Notes under the pieces: model-generated
What the model was told of the DNA's origin: nothing
Seen by the model: only the letters and a program-made list of their open reading frames with translations
Database searches by the model: none
Position numbers and translations under genes: made by a program
Shown here: positions 12,376 through 25,664 of the stretch, piece after piece
Layout of the letters: every line of letters starts with the position of its first letter
How positions within the stretch are numbered: position 1 is the first letter of the stretch
From: Posidonia oceanica
Lineage: Eukaryota; Streptophyta; Magnoliopsida; Alismatales; Posidoniaceae
DNA: 64,000 nt
Direction of reading: 5' to 3'
Assembly: GCA_037176725.1 (NCBI GenBank)
Contig: JAZBRS010000013.1
Coordinates: 11,225,001 to 11,289,000 of the forward strand

Positions 12376-14725
12376 AATTGTCTGGATTTAGGGAATTAAA
12401 CTTCTCTAATTCGTGAGGAATTTGAAAGGATCTGGATCCACGTATTGTAGTTAGTTACGTGGAATCCTTCAGAGGGGAATTCGAGGCTATCAAAGGAGTG
12501 TTCTTGTCCAACTACGTTGAAGCTTGTAGATCATAATACATTAATATATCATACCTTTATTGTGGGAAACATGCCATAGACATACCTTGACCGTTAATGT
12601 TACTCATTGGTCTACTTCCAGTTTTCTTGGGCTCTCATTAGGCCCAGAAATTTCATTGTCAACAAATCAACAATGCTTTATGCCCATGGTGCTATCTGCC
12701 TAGTCTCTTGAGCATGGTTTCACCAATTTTGTGATGTTAGAAGAGGTTTGGATTCGATCCAACTATGGATTTAGACCAATTATTAATGCAAAAAGCTATG
12801 CGAATTGTAATACAAATCTTCTATTTTCTGTGTGGTATCTGATGGCCCAGAGTATATTGGACAACGGATATTCTATTTGTAAGGAAGCAAGGAATATATG
12901 ACATAGTGAAACTTTTGACACCTACCCAAAAAAGTCAGAAACGGAATTTTGCCTTGTCGTTTAATTATTCTATTATTTTTACTTTCACTGAAAATCAACA
13001 AAAACTGTAAAAATATAATATAGAAGTCTGATTCCTGAATTTGCAAGGGCTTGTTTGAAACAATTCCTAGGAATTCTCAACTCATCTACTCCGCATAATT
13101 ACCATATATTATAAGATCAGGATCAGGTTCCGTTTCTTATCAACCAAGGCTTACCTCCTTTGTTTCGAACCTTTGGCTATTTTAATTGAATCATTTACAT
13201 ACCGTATGGCTTTCTCTTCCTTCGCATCATGGATTGTTTCTTCTTATTAAACTGTGAAAGTTTAAATATTAGAGCTACGTACTCATGCATGCGCATGATT
13301 TCAAATTCTCATCATAGACTCTTTGTTATAGAATATGATCTTATGATTCGTTTCTTCTTTTGTTGTAATTATAAACAACAGAACATATATATACCGCTGG
13401 TTAAGTGCATACATCAAGAATAAAGCAATCGAGCTTGTATCCTATCAAGGAAAGTGGTGGGACTGGAACTGTTAATTTTCCATGAAAAGTTGCCAAGTTG
13501 GTGTGTGCATCTCTAAAGAGAAAGTAGAGAGGACCACCACAACAATAATTACTTACGTAAACTTATGGTTAGATGGAAGATGCATGCTTGAGTATCGTGG
13601 TGCACTTGAAGCAACCTCGTATTGAAGTTTAAGATAATACAGTTAGCAAATGATGTGGTGTTTTATGTGGATTTACATCATATTCATTTATCTTATTGCA
13701 AATGTAGTTTGTATCTTACGCTTCTGCATTTCACTCAATAAGTCGTGAGATTTTATGTTTGTTATTGAGTTCAACTGCCGTAAGACTTCATATGCACGAC
13801 ACATTACATGCAAATGAATTTTATTGAGTGAAAAATACAGATATTTGCCAACACATTTGGAAGAGACAAGTATCACAATCTATACCTGTCGAAGCTTGAC
13901 AAGTTAGTAGATAATATCTGTTCGTGCATGATAGAATTTTATGATTATGCCTGCACCATCGGACACGAACATTATTATTTAAAATGACCGCAACATATAA
14001 CAAAAAAGTCCAAGCAATGGAAAGTAACACGTACAGAATTCTTGTTTAACTCGTGTGCATATGGTGTGAGCTCGTTCTACCCATATGAATAGCATCCATA
14101 CATTTCATAATTGTTTCTGAACGAAGATTCCTGATTCACAAAACTAACTACTAAAATACAAAGTGAGGTCCTTGAATTATTCAAAATTTTCTTGCAGTAA
14201 TCCAAAGCATCTATACATTAATGGATGTTGAGATGGGTGGAAATGAACATCTCTAGTTTTGATTTTGTATTTGATATGATATATACATAAAGAGATCCAT
14301 TATCATTAATTTAAATCGATTAATACTTAATTATGATTAGGAAACCCTTGTTAGGTTTGTTTAATGTAGCTTATACTTGATTATATTGTCAAAGAAGTTG
14401 AAATAAATTGTTTACTAACTCATGCAAAAGCACTTGAAAGATGATTCAAACTAGATTTTGAATTGAAAAACAACACATAAAGGGAATTGGCTCATATATT
14501 ACATAAAGAAGTAATTTTCAAGTATCAGATCAATCCATATGGTACCGCAATCAAACAAGTCGTAATTATTGTGTTTGATGTCAATGCAATAGACAGGAAC
14601 TAAATGTCTGAGTCTTTTTGTACATAAAGGGATTCAAGAACGTCATTGTCGAGTTTGTTGAAAATTAGGGGTTAAAAAACATCCGATTTCAGGAATATGC
14701 TAGGAGTATAAACCTCTTCTATAGA

Positions 14726-15871
14726 ATGATAGGGGACTTTGCTGAACTCCTTGAAGTAGACCTGAGCAATGATCAAGTTAAATTCCAAGAATATGCTAGA
14801 ATGAGAGTACAGTTGCATTCAAGGCGGGACCTTCCTGAAATCCGGTACTTTGCTTTTACTAGAGACGTATACCCTATTCGTTTCTATCGTAGTTGGGATA
14901 TTTTCTCTCCTGCTTCTTCTTCCTGGGGTTCCCCTGCCGCTCCTTTTTCGTTGGGTCCTCCTACCACAGGGGAAACCAGAAACCTTTTGGAAAACCTTTC
15001 AAAAGTCATAAAGGTTGGAAGGGTGGTCAAGGTAGTCAAGGGGTCAACGCTGGGAAGAATGTGTGGACCCGATCCTTTGGCATGGGTTGTGGTACATCAC
15101 ACAACTCTTCAGTATACTCAGGTCGTCCCTTTCCTCCTCAGGCAAGCACTGCTGGCTTGTTGCCCAAACCCTGGTCTCCCTTGTCGGCCGATCAAACACC
15201 TGCTGACAGCCCTAGCAGTGAGATTCCGCCTCTCTCCTCTTTTCCTCAATCTTGCAAAAACATTATCTCCTCTACTTCATCTTCTATCCTGGATCCATCA
15301 TCCACTGTCAATCAAACTTTTGTCCCAAGTGCCAGTGCTAGCCCTATTGAGGTTGCGAGCTACATCCCACCATCGACAATTAATCAGGCAGCCAATAGTG
15401 ATTTGTTCTTGGCTTCTGCTAATTCCAAATCTAGGCACCCTGAGATTAAAGCTCGTAAGCTAAACAAAGCTAAACTCAAAGCTGTCCTAGCAGCAATAGA
15501 GACCATGGACGAAGATGTATTGGGTGATGAGGCTTGCGATCCTAAGCCCATGCAGCAATGCTCCCCTCTGCCAAGTATAGGTAATACCTCCCCGGTAGAT
15601 TTTATATCTAGGCCTTCTAGATGTGAATCTTTTAAGTATGATTCGGATATTTCTTCCCCTACTTTGCCTTCTTCTCTTGCTTCTAACTCTACTAATGATA
15701 AGGATGATCTGGCCAATAGCATCTTCATGTGGGATTCTTATTCTGACTTCTCTGAATTTTGCTCTAAGATTGGCATCTTGCTTGATAATACTCATGAGGT
15801 TAGGAATTTTTTGGATGTTGTTCGTAGTCAACAGTTGCTACCTTCAATCAACTTTGACGGATATGCCGCTT
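14726..15871 (+). pseudogene. LINE ORF1-like region (piece 1)
   Basis: An early segment has the look of the DUF4283 part of plant LINE ORF1 (VKFQEYARMRVQLHSRRDLP). A glycine-rich part and a long Ser/Pro-rich, acidic tail follow in another frame, so a frameshift lies near 14.95 kb. No clear CCHC knuckle is preserved. The piece is cut by element X just after codons for INFDGYAAL. Assignment rests mainly on its position ahead of the endonuclease. Confidence 0.6.
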
Positions 15872-17440
15872 TGTGGATGTGGATTTTGGGGAGTGTTTAT
15901 GAATATGACAATGCTTCCACGACGTTGTCAACTTTGTTGTGATCGCCACTTATCAATGGACGGACAAGACGCCTAGGGAGATGTAGATGATGTGGGTACT
16001 TGGTTCATTGGATCGACGGTAGGATGTCGTCCAATGGCTTCCTCGTCCACGTGAGCGTTTTCCTTTTCCTTCAAAACAAATAAAAATAAGAGATCTAGAT
16101 AAGTTTGTGTGTAGTAAATGATAATAAAAGAAAACAGAGAATAATATGAACAAATGAATCTAATACTAACCGGGGGTTGTTCCCCGCATGCATATGCTAT
16201 GGGTCCTATGTTAAGGAATGCAACAATAAAATAAAATAAAAAGATTGGAAGAAGATACTCCATTCACCCTCGTGCTATATGCAGTGGAGTAAGGAAGTGG
16301 AGGCACGATTGGAGCTCCGGCTATGCTCGAGATCTCTGGGATTGAAGTTGGGACGTGGTGATCTCAAGGATCGATAATGGAGGCTAAGGTTTCTCTCTTG
16401 AAGATGACTCTCTCTCTCTCTAAATTTGACCTCCTTAAACCCTAAGATCCTAAAAATTCCCTCCCCCCGTGCACTGACTCATGGAGGCTATTTATAGGTT
16501 TGTGGGACACGGGTGGCTCAACCCTAGGAAGTTTCAAGAATAACATTGATTTTTAGGGTTAGTCGTCGCATAAGAGGGCGACTGGGACAAATATCTCCCG
16601 AAAAGATAGAGGAAATACTGTGGAAAGTTCGGAAGTCCAGGTCAATCAGAGTCCACATCAGCTAGTCGCCGCATATAGTGGCGCCTAGCTGTAGCACTAT
16701 TCGAGCAACTAAAATATTTGTTTCTGATTTTTAGGAGATTCTAAGGGATTGGGTTCTAATTTCTAGGGATTTGATTAGCACATTAAAACGTGTTAAAAAT
16801 CAAGATATTTGTTTTGAAGCCACCTAGGATTTTCTAAATTGTTCTTTGATTATCTTATTTATGATATATGTGTTATACCATATATTAAATGCTAGACAAT
16901 CACATGAATATCAATAATTTACGGAAAAATATTATAATAGTGTATATTATATTAATGCCCAAGATATTAATATTTAAGCTGGAGAGAGAGGAAATGGTGC
17001 TAGTCACCTGTCACACAGGCGCCTACACAGTCCAGTCGCCCCTCTGAAAGGCGCTTGGCTGTGTCGCCACTCTGGGAGGCAACTAGCTAAGTCTTTTGCA
17101 TTTTTAACCCTGTTTTTTAAGTTAGATCCAGAAAACTCAATAAAAGCCTAGAAAACTTCAGAGGTCTCATGAAATCATAAAAACGTCTTCTTTAACTCAA
17201 ATCTGCCATGGATTTGAGTGGGATAAAGAGTGCTCAAGATACTCGGACTTGCCACGAGTCTGAGTGCGTTAGCTATGCCACAGCCAACAACCTTGAGTTA
17301 AGTAAAATCCAACAATGTTTTTAAGCAAATCATGAAAACTCCGGAAAAATATGTTATTAAGCCTTTGTTATGTGAACTGGGTGCCTCAGAAGTTCCTATC
17401 CTCTATGAACTCTGGGAAATGCGAAAATGGGATATCTACA
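15872..17440 (-). repeat. 3' LTR of element X
   Basis: In minus orientation it begins TGTAGATATCCC and ends CCACATCCACA. It is homologous to 23866-25440. It contains short inverted AGTCGCC/GGCGCC-type units near 16560-16690 and 17020-17085, and a TATA box. Confidence 0.9.
16488..16497 (-). promoter_or_regulatory. TATA box of the X 3' LTR
   Basis: The minus strand reads CTATAAATAG. The same box is present in the other X LTR and in the C LTR. Confidence 0.65.
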
Positions 17441-17455
17441 GATGCCCCTCCTTGG
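17441..17455 (-). other. Polypurine tract of element X
   Basis: The minus strand reads CCAAGGAGGGGCATC directly before the LTR start TGTAGA. This is the expected plus-strand primer position. The same tract recurs in elements C and D. Confidence 0.8.
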
Positions 17456-19800
17456 AGTCGATCTTGGAACAAGATCGGATCCAAGGTAAGAACAAATGTT
17501 CCATTGAGCATTTCTTGAAAAGGGAAGCTCTATCTCAAACAATCCGCCACTAGGAATGAAAAAAGATAAATAAAAAGGAAGAAGGGGTGAACTGATTCGG
17601 TGTCGGGAGATTGCCGAACGGCTGAGTGGTTCGATTAATTGCCGTCATATTGAAGACTTAAGCATGGAGGGGTCAAGTCGGTGTTGTGTGTCGCAGCCGA
17701 TGTCGAAACCTATCAACCATGTAGAGATATACTTCAACGGGGCAGGAGCTAAGGAGGAAATCGTAGGGCATGACCCTTACACGATCGAAAAGGAGTGCTC
17801 TTGTGGCATTTTGTTTGAGATTTTACTCGGATTGGAATTGATAGAAGGATTGGTAGGAACTAGGTTAGCTCTAGGAGAATCATATGTCCTAATGGTTTCT
17901 AACACTTTTGAAGATCATTTGGCTCCGTCCGTGCTCCACTTCCAATGATATGAGAAAATGTATGGATGCATGATTCAAGCAAGCAAATGCAAATGCAAGT
18001 CAACATATGATGCAATGAATGGTCCATATGCTAGGTTAGGCCGACGGGGTACGGTTGGTCCCAAACCATATGGACATATGCAAAATGAATGAATGCAATT
18101 TGTTGTGGTCAAGTGTTTTCCGTCCTCGAGTGTGATCGGTACTCTCAAGAAAGGACTGTCGTCCCACAACTCGATTTTGCAAATAAAGGAGTTCTATGCT
18201 TAAAGAACCGGGTGAGGGAGTGAACCCTTCCTTTGCTAAATCGGGGTTTGCCTTTTAGTCAAAGAGGGTGTGCCTTTGCACACTATACGATCCCCTTAGG
18301 CGTGAGCTCATTCTTTATGTTGTAAGTTTTGTACCTACATACTTAACAAAAGATGTTAATAATCACAGGTGAACCTTTCCCAGTTCCTAGGGAGATTGAC
18401 TAAGTTATACTTGTGTAGGAGATAAAGTAATCCTTTAATCAATACTACTTGAGAACTAGGTGGAGGGAATTAGTCTTGGCCTTAGCAGGGAGATGGAAAA
18501 TTGGAGCCCAGTAGACGCCGCATTGTGAGTCATCGTAGATGCTCTAAAGATTATTGCAGAAGCAATGTCTTTGTTGAGAAAATGCACCCAAGCCGTGTGA
18601 TACGCTTGAGTAGGACATTGACTCTAAATCCGAGGTGAAATGATTGTTGCATCACCGGTCAAACTAATTCCAGTTTTCCTACTTATTAAGTTTTCACTTG
18701 TATGTAGGGTGGATGGTGCTTCTTTTTTGTTAGTTTTCTTGTATTTTATGATTTTTTGGTATTTGGGATTTTTTGATTTTTTGAACTTTGGGATTTTCCG
18801 ATTTTTTTTTTTGTATTTTGGGTTTTTCTAATTTTTTGGTATTTTGGGATTTTCTATTTTTTTGTATTTTGGGATTTTCTATTTCTTTTGGTATTTTGGG
18901 ATTATATATTTTTTGGTATTTTGGGATTTTCTGATTTTTAGATTTTTGGATTGATGAGTGCAATCATAACCTTCTACTTAAAGATCTTGCAGTATTGCCT
19001 TATATTATCTAGGGTGAGAGAACTTTCCCTTTTAACATGCCTTGTCTTTTGAGAACTTAGGACCTCATACTAGCCTTAGTTTGATTGTTGTCTCCTTTAT
19101 TTACTCAGTCCTTGAACTTCTAGGATTCCCTGCCCCTTGTCTGTGAGTGAGATAGGTGGAGGAGGCTTGAAGTGCAGTAAGCTCTCGACTTTGGGTCAGG
19201 TCTTGAATTCCACTTGCCTTTCTTTGGTCCTTAATGCGTCTTTCTAGGATTTATGCTTTAGACACATAGATAGCTTTTGCCATGTTCCTTTTCCGCTCTT
19301 TGGACAGCTCTTTGCTGACCTCTTTTAGTTGGACAGTTTCTTTTACTCTCTTTTCATTTTTCCTCACTTGGGCAGCTTCTTTGTTGGCTTCTTTCCTCTC
19401 TATTTGGGCAGTTTTTGCTGCCATCTTTTCTGGACGCTTTCTAAGTTATTTGGCAAGTGGTTCGTACCATAAGCCTCTACTCCGAGTTTGCCTTTCTCTT
19501 ACCTCCCCATGCTAGTGTATGCGCAGACAGGACAAGGTTGAGGTTACCCAATTTGTTTAGTTCCTTTTCTATTTAGGATGTAACTTTCTTTCCTTGGCTA
19601 AGACTTGGTCTTTGGTTCTTTCTAGATTTTGGCATGCTAATTAAGGGTGTATTGTATGTAACTCCTACGGATCTAAAGATGCCTTTAGGTTGTCACAGCC
19701 AGTAGTTGGACCTTCCCTGGGTGTCACGGTTTCTGCTTAGGAAACCTCAGGTAATATTTTGGCAACTCTGCTTAATGCTTTTAAGTTGTTGGGTATAGTC
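17456..19800 (-). other. 3' non-coding region of element X, with a remnant of the Pol C-terminus
   Basis: 17456-18311 is collinear with 46445-47222 of element C (up to GCGTGAGCTCA). 18356-19700 is collinear with about 54476-55830 of C. The 7-kb PMD cargo of C is therefore absent here. A T-rich stretch with repeated GGTATTTTGGGATTTT-like units lies at 18730-18955. Near 19650 there is a trace of the integrase C-terminal tail, after which the sequence passes into gag, so pol was lost with a junction around 19.74-19.80 kb. Confidence 0.65.
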
Positions 19801-19922
19801 CACTCTCATCAGTCACTTTTATTATTTATTACTTATAATCTAAAATAAAGATAAATAAAGGAAAACAGAGTATGGAAAGAAATAGTCTTATTTACAAGTT
19901 TTACTTGAATTAACCACTGCCC

Positions 19923-22465
19923 TCAGTCGGGTTCAATGGAACTTCGCACCTCCCTTCCCAGATGAGGGGGCTTACTTGAGGGGTGACTGTGGAAGTCTTC
20001 CCTTGGCGTGTGGTAGTCAGGTGCTGGTGGCACGTGTTCTTGTCTTTCCTTTGGCTTGCGCCCAGTCCTTGCCTTCAGAGGGTCAGAGTCGGACTCATTC
20101 TGACCCGTTCTAGGTAGCGTATCCCTGGTGGCTTTGTCTTGGAGTGAGGCTATCAGATTTCCTCCTCCTTTTGAAGTACGACCACTGGTGTGCTCTGTAT
20201 CAACCTTTCCTTTATGAACACAGTGTTCATGACTGCCCCTAGTGTGTCCTCTTGTAGGATCAGGCGGTTTGGGAGGAGGATCAATTCCTACTTGTGCTGC
20301 TGGGAGCGGTGAGTTGAGTATGTCGTACCAGTCTGAGACAGCATACCCATCATAGATGGGTGACTGGTTTTCTTCTATTAAGTTCTGGAGTGTCTGAGAG
20401 CTCAGAGTAGGTGTTGAGGGTGCCTTAAGATCAAGGTCCTCTTCGCTTGATGGGCTTTGTTCTGGATCCACTTGTATGCACTGGATAGATGCCAATTCAG
20501 ACCGAGCAGCTGATAGGATGATCTCTGCATCCGTGTGGGCCACTCGATGGTTGAACAAAGGCTCTTGATGTATCTACATTATTTGTTGGTCCCCTTGAGT
20601 TGCTTTCAGCCTGGCTTTAAGCTCAGGCCACATGATTTCACCCTTGTCATTAAGATTATGTATTTTATCTTTAACAGTGAAACAGTCTTCAAGGGTGTGC
20701 CCATGGTTTTGATGATAAGGGCAGTACTTGGACATATCAGCATTTGGAAAACTTGGCCTGGGTTCATGGAGTCGCAGATCTCCACTTTCAACCAACATCT
20801 TGAATTTGTCAGGGATCGATTCAGGAAGCGGAGGATAGCTTTGCCTTTGAGGGCCTTTGTAGCTCCGTGGTGGAGGGACGCTGTGGTAGCTCCCTTGCCC
20901 TTGCTGTTGCCCTTAGTATGCATTATTTGTCCATCCTTGCTGGGCATGTACCGGGTAGTCAGGTAGCGGTTGTTGTTGATGCTATATTGGCTACACTAAC
21001 TGCCCTTGGTACTGTGCTGGTTGCCCTTGGGCTAGAAACGATTGCCCGAACTGATATTGGGGATTCCTTTGTCCCTTCTACCTCTGCTGAATTGAAACTT
21101 GGGCTATGTCACTAGTGACACCTTCAAGTGTATAGCTAGAGGTCTTCTTCTTGTCCCTCCCTTCGGGTTCCAAAAATGGTAGCTCTTCTTTGAGACGGAG
21201 GACTCTAGCAGCACGCTTGTACAGTTGAGGGTACATTTGAAGGTCACTAATCAGCAGTCCTGTTCTGAGTGCTCTTGTAGTGTTTCGGGATATGACCTCA
21301 ACTGCTTGGCTTTGAGGAATATAGCATTTAGACCTTGTAGCCATGTCTCTCCATCTGCTTGCAAAAGTAGCAAACTCCTCATTAGGTTTCATCCTTTCAG
21401 CGAGGCGGTTGCTCATTGTAGGCTTGTGCTGGATGCGATGGCTATATTGGAGCAAGAATTTTTCCTGAACCATCTTGAAGCTACTGAGATCATATGCTGT
21501 GAGCATGTTGAACCATTCCAGTGCTTCTCCCTCCAGACTCTTGAAGAAGAGGTAGATAGTAAGCCCATTGTCATATTGATAGGGCAGAGCATCTATAGTA
21601 AATGTGGTTAGATGGCCTCTTGGATCCTTTGTTCCACTGTATTTCCTCATCTTTGGCATTTTGAATCCTGGTGGAAGAACAAATGAGGAAAGTTAGCAGT
21701 GTCAAGCCATATTGGCACTTTATGTGTAACCCTCGCCTTTGTGAGTGCCTTAGAGATCATTCTCTTAATGTCCTGTCCTGGCATGGCTTGTTGTCTCTAG
21801 TTTGGGTGCCCGTGATTTTGGTGGAACGGTGGTGATAGAGGGTCGTATGGTGGAGAGAATGGTAGGGATTGATGTGGAGTATAGTATGATTGTGTGTTAG
21901 CGAGAGGTTGTGGTGAGTGTGTTATTCTGGGATACTGTGGTTGGTATGATGTTCTGGGATATTGTGGTTGTTGGTAGGTTGGGTATGATGTTATGGTTTG
22001 GTGTATGGGAGGATAGGTTGGCGTTGCGTGATATTGTGGGAACGAATTTTGGGTAGGGCAGCTTGTAGTGGGGTTTAGTGGCGTGGTGCATGTGTGAGTG
22101 GGCGTGATTAGTGGGTTTTGGTGAGGGTTTAGGAAAGAAGGTTGGTAGATGGGTGAGGTTTGTAGGCTCCTAAACGACGGATGGTGGTGCCGTGCCAGGA
22201 GTTGGTAGATCTCATTAGTCGCTTCCTCAGACAGGTAGGAAGCGGTTGATGTAGGCGATATCACTGGAGAGGTTACTTTGGGAAGCATGTGTGCAAATGA
22301 GGTACTCCATGTTTGGGAGTGGTTTACTCCTCTCTCTCCTTCAGCTTCTTGTGCAAAGTTGGGAGTTTCTGGCTCTTGTCCCTGTGAAGTTGAAGCTCTG
22401 TAAAAGAACCCATCTGGGCCTAAACTTGATTGTGCCGTAGAGGTAGAGGTTGAGACAGAGGTCAC
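19923..22465 (-). pseudogene. Gag polyprotein of element X, decayed
   Basis: Read from 22465 downward there is a Ser/Thr/Pro/Tyr-rich N-terminal part (22465-21797). The Retrotrans_gag capsid-like domain follows at 21659-21078, with KMRKYSGTKDPRGHL and LEGEALEWF visible. Then comes a Gln/Pro-rich linker with stops, a zinc-knuckle-like CPYHQNHGHTLEDC near 20730-20690 (the CxYHxxxGHxTxxC form found in Tat Gag), and a hydrophilic tail to 19923. The N-terminal part is in another frame from the capsid part, so at least one frameshift plus several stops inactivate it. Gag would form the virus-like particle. Confidence 0.85.
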
Positions 22466-23865
22466 ATTGATGCGCTCTTATCTTGGTCGATAAAGCTCCA
22501 TTGTGCAAGATTGTCTTTTAAATTATTACAGAAAACTTGAAAAATGAAATTACAGACTCAATGACACTACTTAATATGGACTCAATGTAAGTAAAAATAA
22601 AACAGTAAACAGTTCCTGTTCTGGTCTTCTTGAAACCTATTAATGGTGACAGTTTAATCCATGCAAACAATGCACACTGAAACGGAACGTCTACCCTGCC
22701 GTCGCTTGTAAGTCAGGCGGCCAAACAAGTTGCTGTTTGAAAGGACGGCTGAGCGAGGCACCTTCTGAACAGGTAGCTTAAGCCTTGTTCTTCCAGCAGC
22801 CAAGGTCTGTTCTGGATAGACTGCGCAACAAACAGGAAAATAAAATAGTGCAATGTTTCAGACAGATCGCAAGTTTTATTTGTTGAAGTGAATAATTAAT
22901 CAGTTAATTAAACCTGCATGTTCACAATTAATAGGATTTGTTGGCTTATGGGTACCACTCTTTGACCTTCGTTCAAGGTCTAGCAAGAGGGCCTAGGCGG
23001 CGGGTTTGTCTCTCTAAAGAGGAGCCCACCACCTAGAATTCTGTCCTTAAGATCGGCCATTATCAAACCACAAAACAGTAAATAAACAAGGAATACTAAA
23101 GTACCAAGTATCTACTGAGGATTATTTTGACTCAAGGAAGAGGAGGAGTCAAAAATAAAATCCTAGGACACCTTGAGTTCTTAACATAACTATCCCAATC
23201 AAACAGAGTATGGGTGAGCGACTTGCACTAGCTCGGTTCGCTCTATATGATTGTTCTAGTTAGAGAAAGAGATCTCAAGGAACTCTAACTTTAATATCAA
23301 TAAAATAGTTTCCACCTTAAGGGTAGACACATACAAACCTAAAATCTGAATAAAAAACTAAAATTACAGTGGATAGGATGTTAATCAGTTTTTAAACTAC
23401 TACAGATAAAAAAAAAAAACAACACAGGCTACTGAAAATAATAAACGATTTGCAGTGAAATAAACAACACATATCCAGTCCTGTAATGGGTGCGTCTGGA
23501 GAGGTCGCCGTAGTGGACTGTGACTGACCCAGGTGCCGGTTTACTTGGCGGCTGGAAACGGGAGTTCTCTGTTTTTCAGAACAGTAGTAACCCGACTCTC
23601 TACGACCCTAGACAGGAGGTTGTCATTGCCTCAAAGTGCTAACGAGACCTCTTGCCTTAAGATCAAGGTGGTTGGGTTAGAAAAACTGTTCTAATGACAA
23701 AAAACACTATGGGATTTAGGAGTTATGAAAACCTAGGCGAACGACCTCCTAAATCGAAAACAACTAAAAAACAACTAGATCTAAAAAGTAAATGAAGGAA
23801 GGAAGGAAAAAACTCATGTAGCACAGAGGGTTGGCTAAAGTCGGTCCCACCGTGATCGCTAGATC
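22466..23865 (-). other. 5' leader and PBS region of element X
   Basis: This is the 1.4 kb between the 5' LTR and gag, with no convincing open frame. Next to the LTR the minus strand reads TAGCGATCACGGTGGGACC, which resembles the TGGCGAC-type tRNA-Arg binding site but is imperfect. Confidence 0.5.
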
Positions 23866-25440
23866 TGTGGATGTGGATTTTTGGGGGTGTTTATGAAGAT
23901 AACAATGCTTCCACGACGTTGTCAACTTTGTTGTGATCGCCACTTATCAATGGGCGGACAAGACGCCTAGGGAGATGTAGATGATGTGGGTACTCGGTTC
24001 ATTGGATCGACGGTAGGATGTAGTCCAATGGCTTCCTCGTCTACGTGAGCATTTTCCTTTTCCTTCAAAACAAATAAAAATAAGAGATCTAGATAAGTTT
24101 GTGTGTAGTAAATGATAATAAAAGAAAACAGAGAATAATATGAACAAATGAATCTAATACTAACTGGGGGTTGTTCCCCGCATGCATATGCTATGGGTTC
24201 TATATTAAGGAATGCAACAATGAAATGAAATAAAAAGATTGGAAGAAGATACTCCATTCACCATCGTGCAATATGCAGTGGAGTAAGGAAGTGGAGGCAT
24301 GGTTGGAGCTCCGGCTATGCTTGAGATCTCTGGGATCGAAGTTGGGACGTGGTGATCTCTGGGATCGATAATGGAGGCTAGGGTTTCTCTCTTGAAGATG
24401 ACTCTCTCTCTCTCTAAATTTGGCCTCCTTAAACCCTAAGATCCTAAAAATTCCCTCCCCCCATGTACTGACTCACAGAGGCTATTTATATGTTTGTGGG
24501 ACACGGGTGGCTCAACCCTAGGAAGTTTCTAGAAGTTTCTAGAAGAACACTGGTTTTTAGGGTTAGTCGCCGCATAAGGGGGCGACTGGGACAAATATCT
24601 TCCGAAATGATAGAGGAAATGTTGTGGAAAATCTGGAAGATCAAGTCAATCAGAGTCCACATCAGCTAGTCGCTGCATATAGTGGTGCCTAGCTGTAGCA
24701 CTATTCGAGCAACTAAAATATTTGTTTTGATTTTTAGGAGATTCTAAGGGATTGGGTTCTGATTTTTAGGGATTTGATTAGCACATTAAGACGTGTTAAA
24801 AATCAAGATATTTGTTTTGAAGCCACCTAGGATTTTCTAGATTGTTCTTTGATTATTTTATTTATGATATATGTGTTATACCATATATTAAATGCTAGAA
24901 AATCACATGAATATCAATAATTTAAGGAAAAATGTTATAATAGCATATATTATATTAATGCTCAGGATATTAATATTTAAGCTGGAGAGAGAGGAAATGG
25001 TGCTAGCTAGTCACCAGTCACACAAGCGCCTACACAGTCCAGTCGCCCCTCTAAAAGGCCTTGGCTGTGTCACCACTCTAGGAGGCAAATAGCTAAGTCT
25101 TTTGCATTTTTAACCCTGTCTTTTAAGTTAGATCCAGAAAACTTGATAAAAGCCTAGAAAACTTCAGAGGTCTCATGAAATCATAAAAATGTCTACTTTA
25201 ACTCAAATCTGCCATGAATTTGAGTGGGATAAAGAGTGCTCAAGATACTCGGACTTGCCACGAGTCTGAGTGCGTTAGCTATGCCACAGCCAACAACCTT
25301 GAGTCAAGTAAAATCCAGCAATGTTTTTAAGTAAATCATGAAAAATCAAGAAAAATATGTTATTAAGCCTTAGTTATGTGAACTGGGTGCCTCAGAAGTC
25401 CTCTATGAACTCTGGGAAATACAAAAATGGGATATCTACA
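23866..25440 (-). repeat. 5' LTR of element X
   Basis: It is homologous end to end with 15872-17440, with the same TG...CA termini and a TATA box at 24482-24490 (minus strand). It has small differences such as a short local duplication near 24525-24540. Confidence 0.9.
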
Positions 25441-25445
25441 TGCTT

Positions 25446-25664
25446 GTGTAGTGCACTTTGGGGCTCCATGTTTATAACTCAAGTGTTTTAATGATTATTT
25501 TGGTATGGAATGTTAGGAGCTTGGGTAGTAGTCAGAAACGTAGAGATGTGAGAAACATCGTTTGAAGATATAAATGTGATTTTTTAATTCTGTGTGAAAC
25601 TAAGTTAGTCTCCTTTTCCCAGTCTCTCCTTCGTTCAATTGGAGGAGGTAGGCTAAGTCATTGG
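25446..25664 (+). pseudogene. LINE ORF2, endonuclease N-terminus (piece 2)
   Basis: From about 25491 the frame reads MIILVWNVRSLGS, the conserved start of the apurinic-type endonuclease of plant L1 elements. It continues through a KRRDVRNIV segment, a stop, then FLILCETKLVSFSQSLL. It ends at the insertion of the next solo LTR inside codons for a LSHW segment. Confidence 0.8.

Larger units (their letters stand above)
7896..14640. other. AT-rich intergenic stretch without recognisable genes
   Basis: I read all frames and found only short open frames without recognisable domains. No tRNA, rRNA or clear splice-linked exons were seen. Contents I can name are a CAT microsatellite (8859-8878), an inverted repeat (10144-10212) and a TAGATA microsatellite (about 12343-12375). 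Old degraded repeats are likely but not identifiable by eye. Confidence 0.6.
15872..25440 (-). mobile_element. Complete gag-only Tat-type LTR retrotransposon (element X)
   Basis: Two homologous LTRs (15872-17440 and 23866-25440) enclose 6.4 kb in minus orientation. The flanks CGCTT (15867-15871) and TGCTT (25441-25445) match at 4 of 5, differing by one C/T transition, and mark the insertion into the LINE. A polypurine tract adjoins the 3' LTR. The internal part has a decayed gag but no protease, RT, RNase H or integrase. It has the layout described for gag-only TR-GAG elements. Its 3' non-coding region is collinear with element C, so it looks like a deletion relative of that family. The two LTRs differ by scattered substitutions, so the insertion is not recent. 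Confidence 0.9.

Noticed and set aside
18730..18963. A Lys/Pro-rich minus-strand frame
   Set aside because: It is produced by T-rich tandem repeats in the 3' non-coding region of element X.
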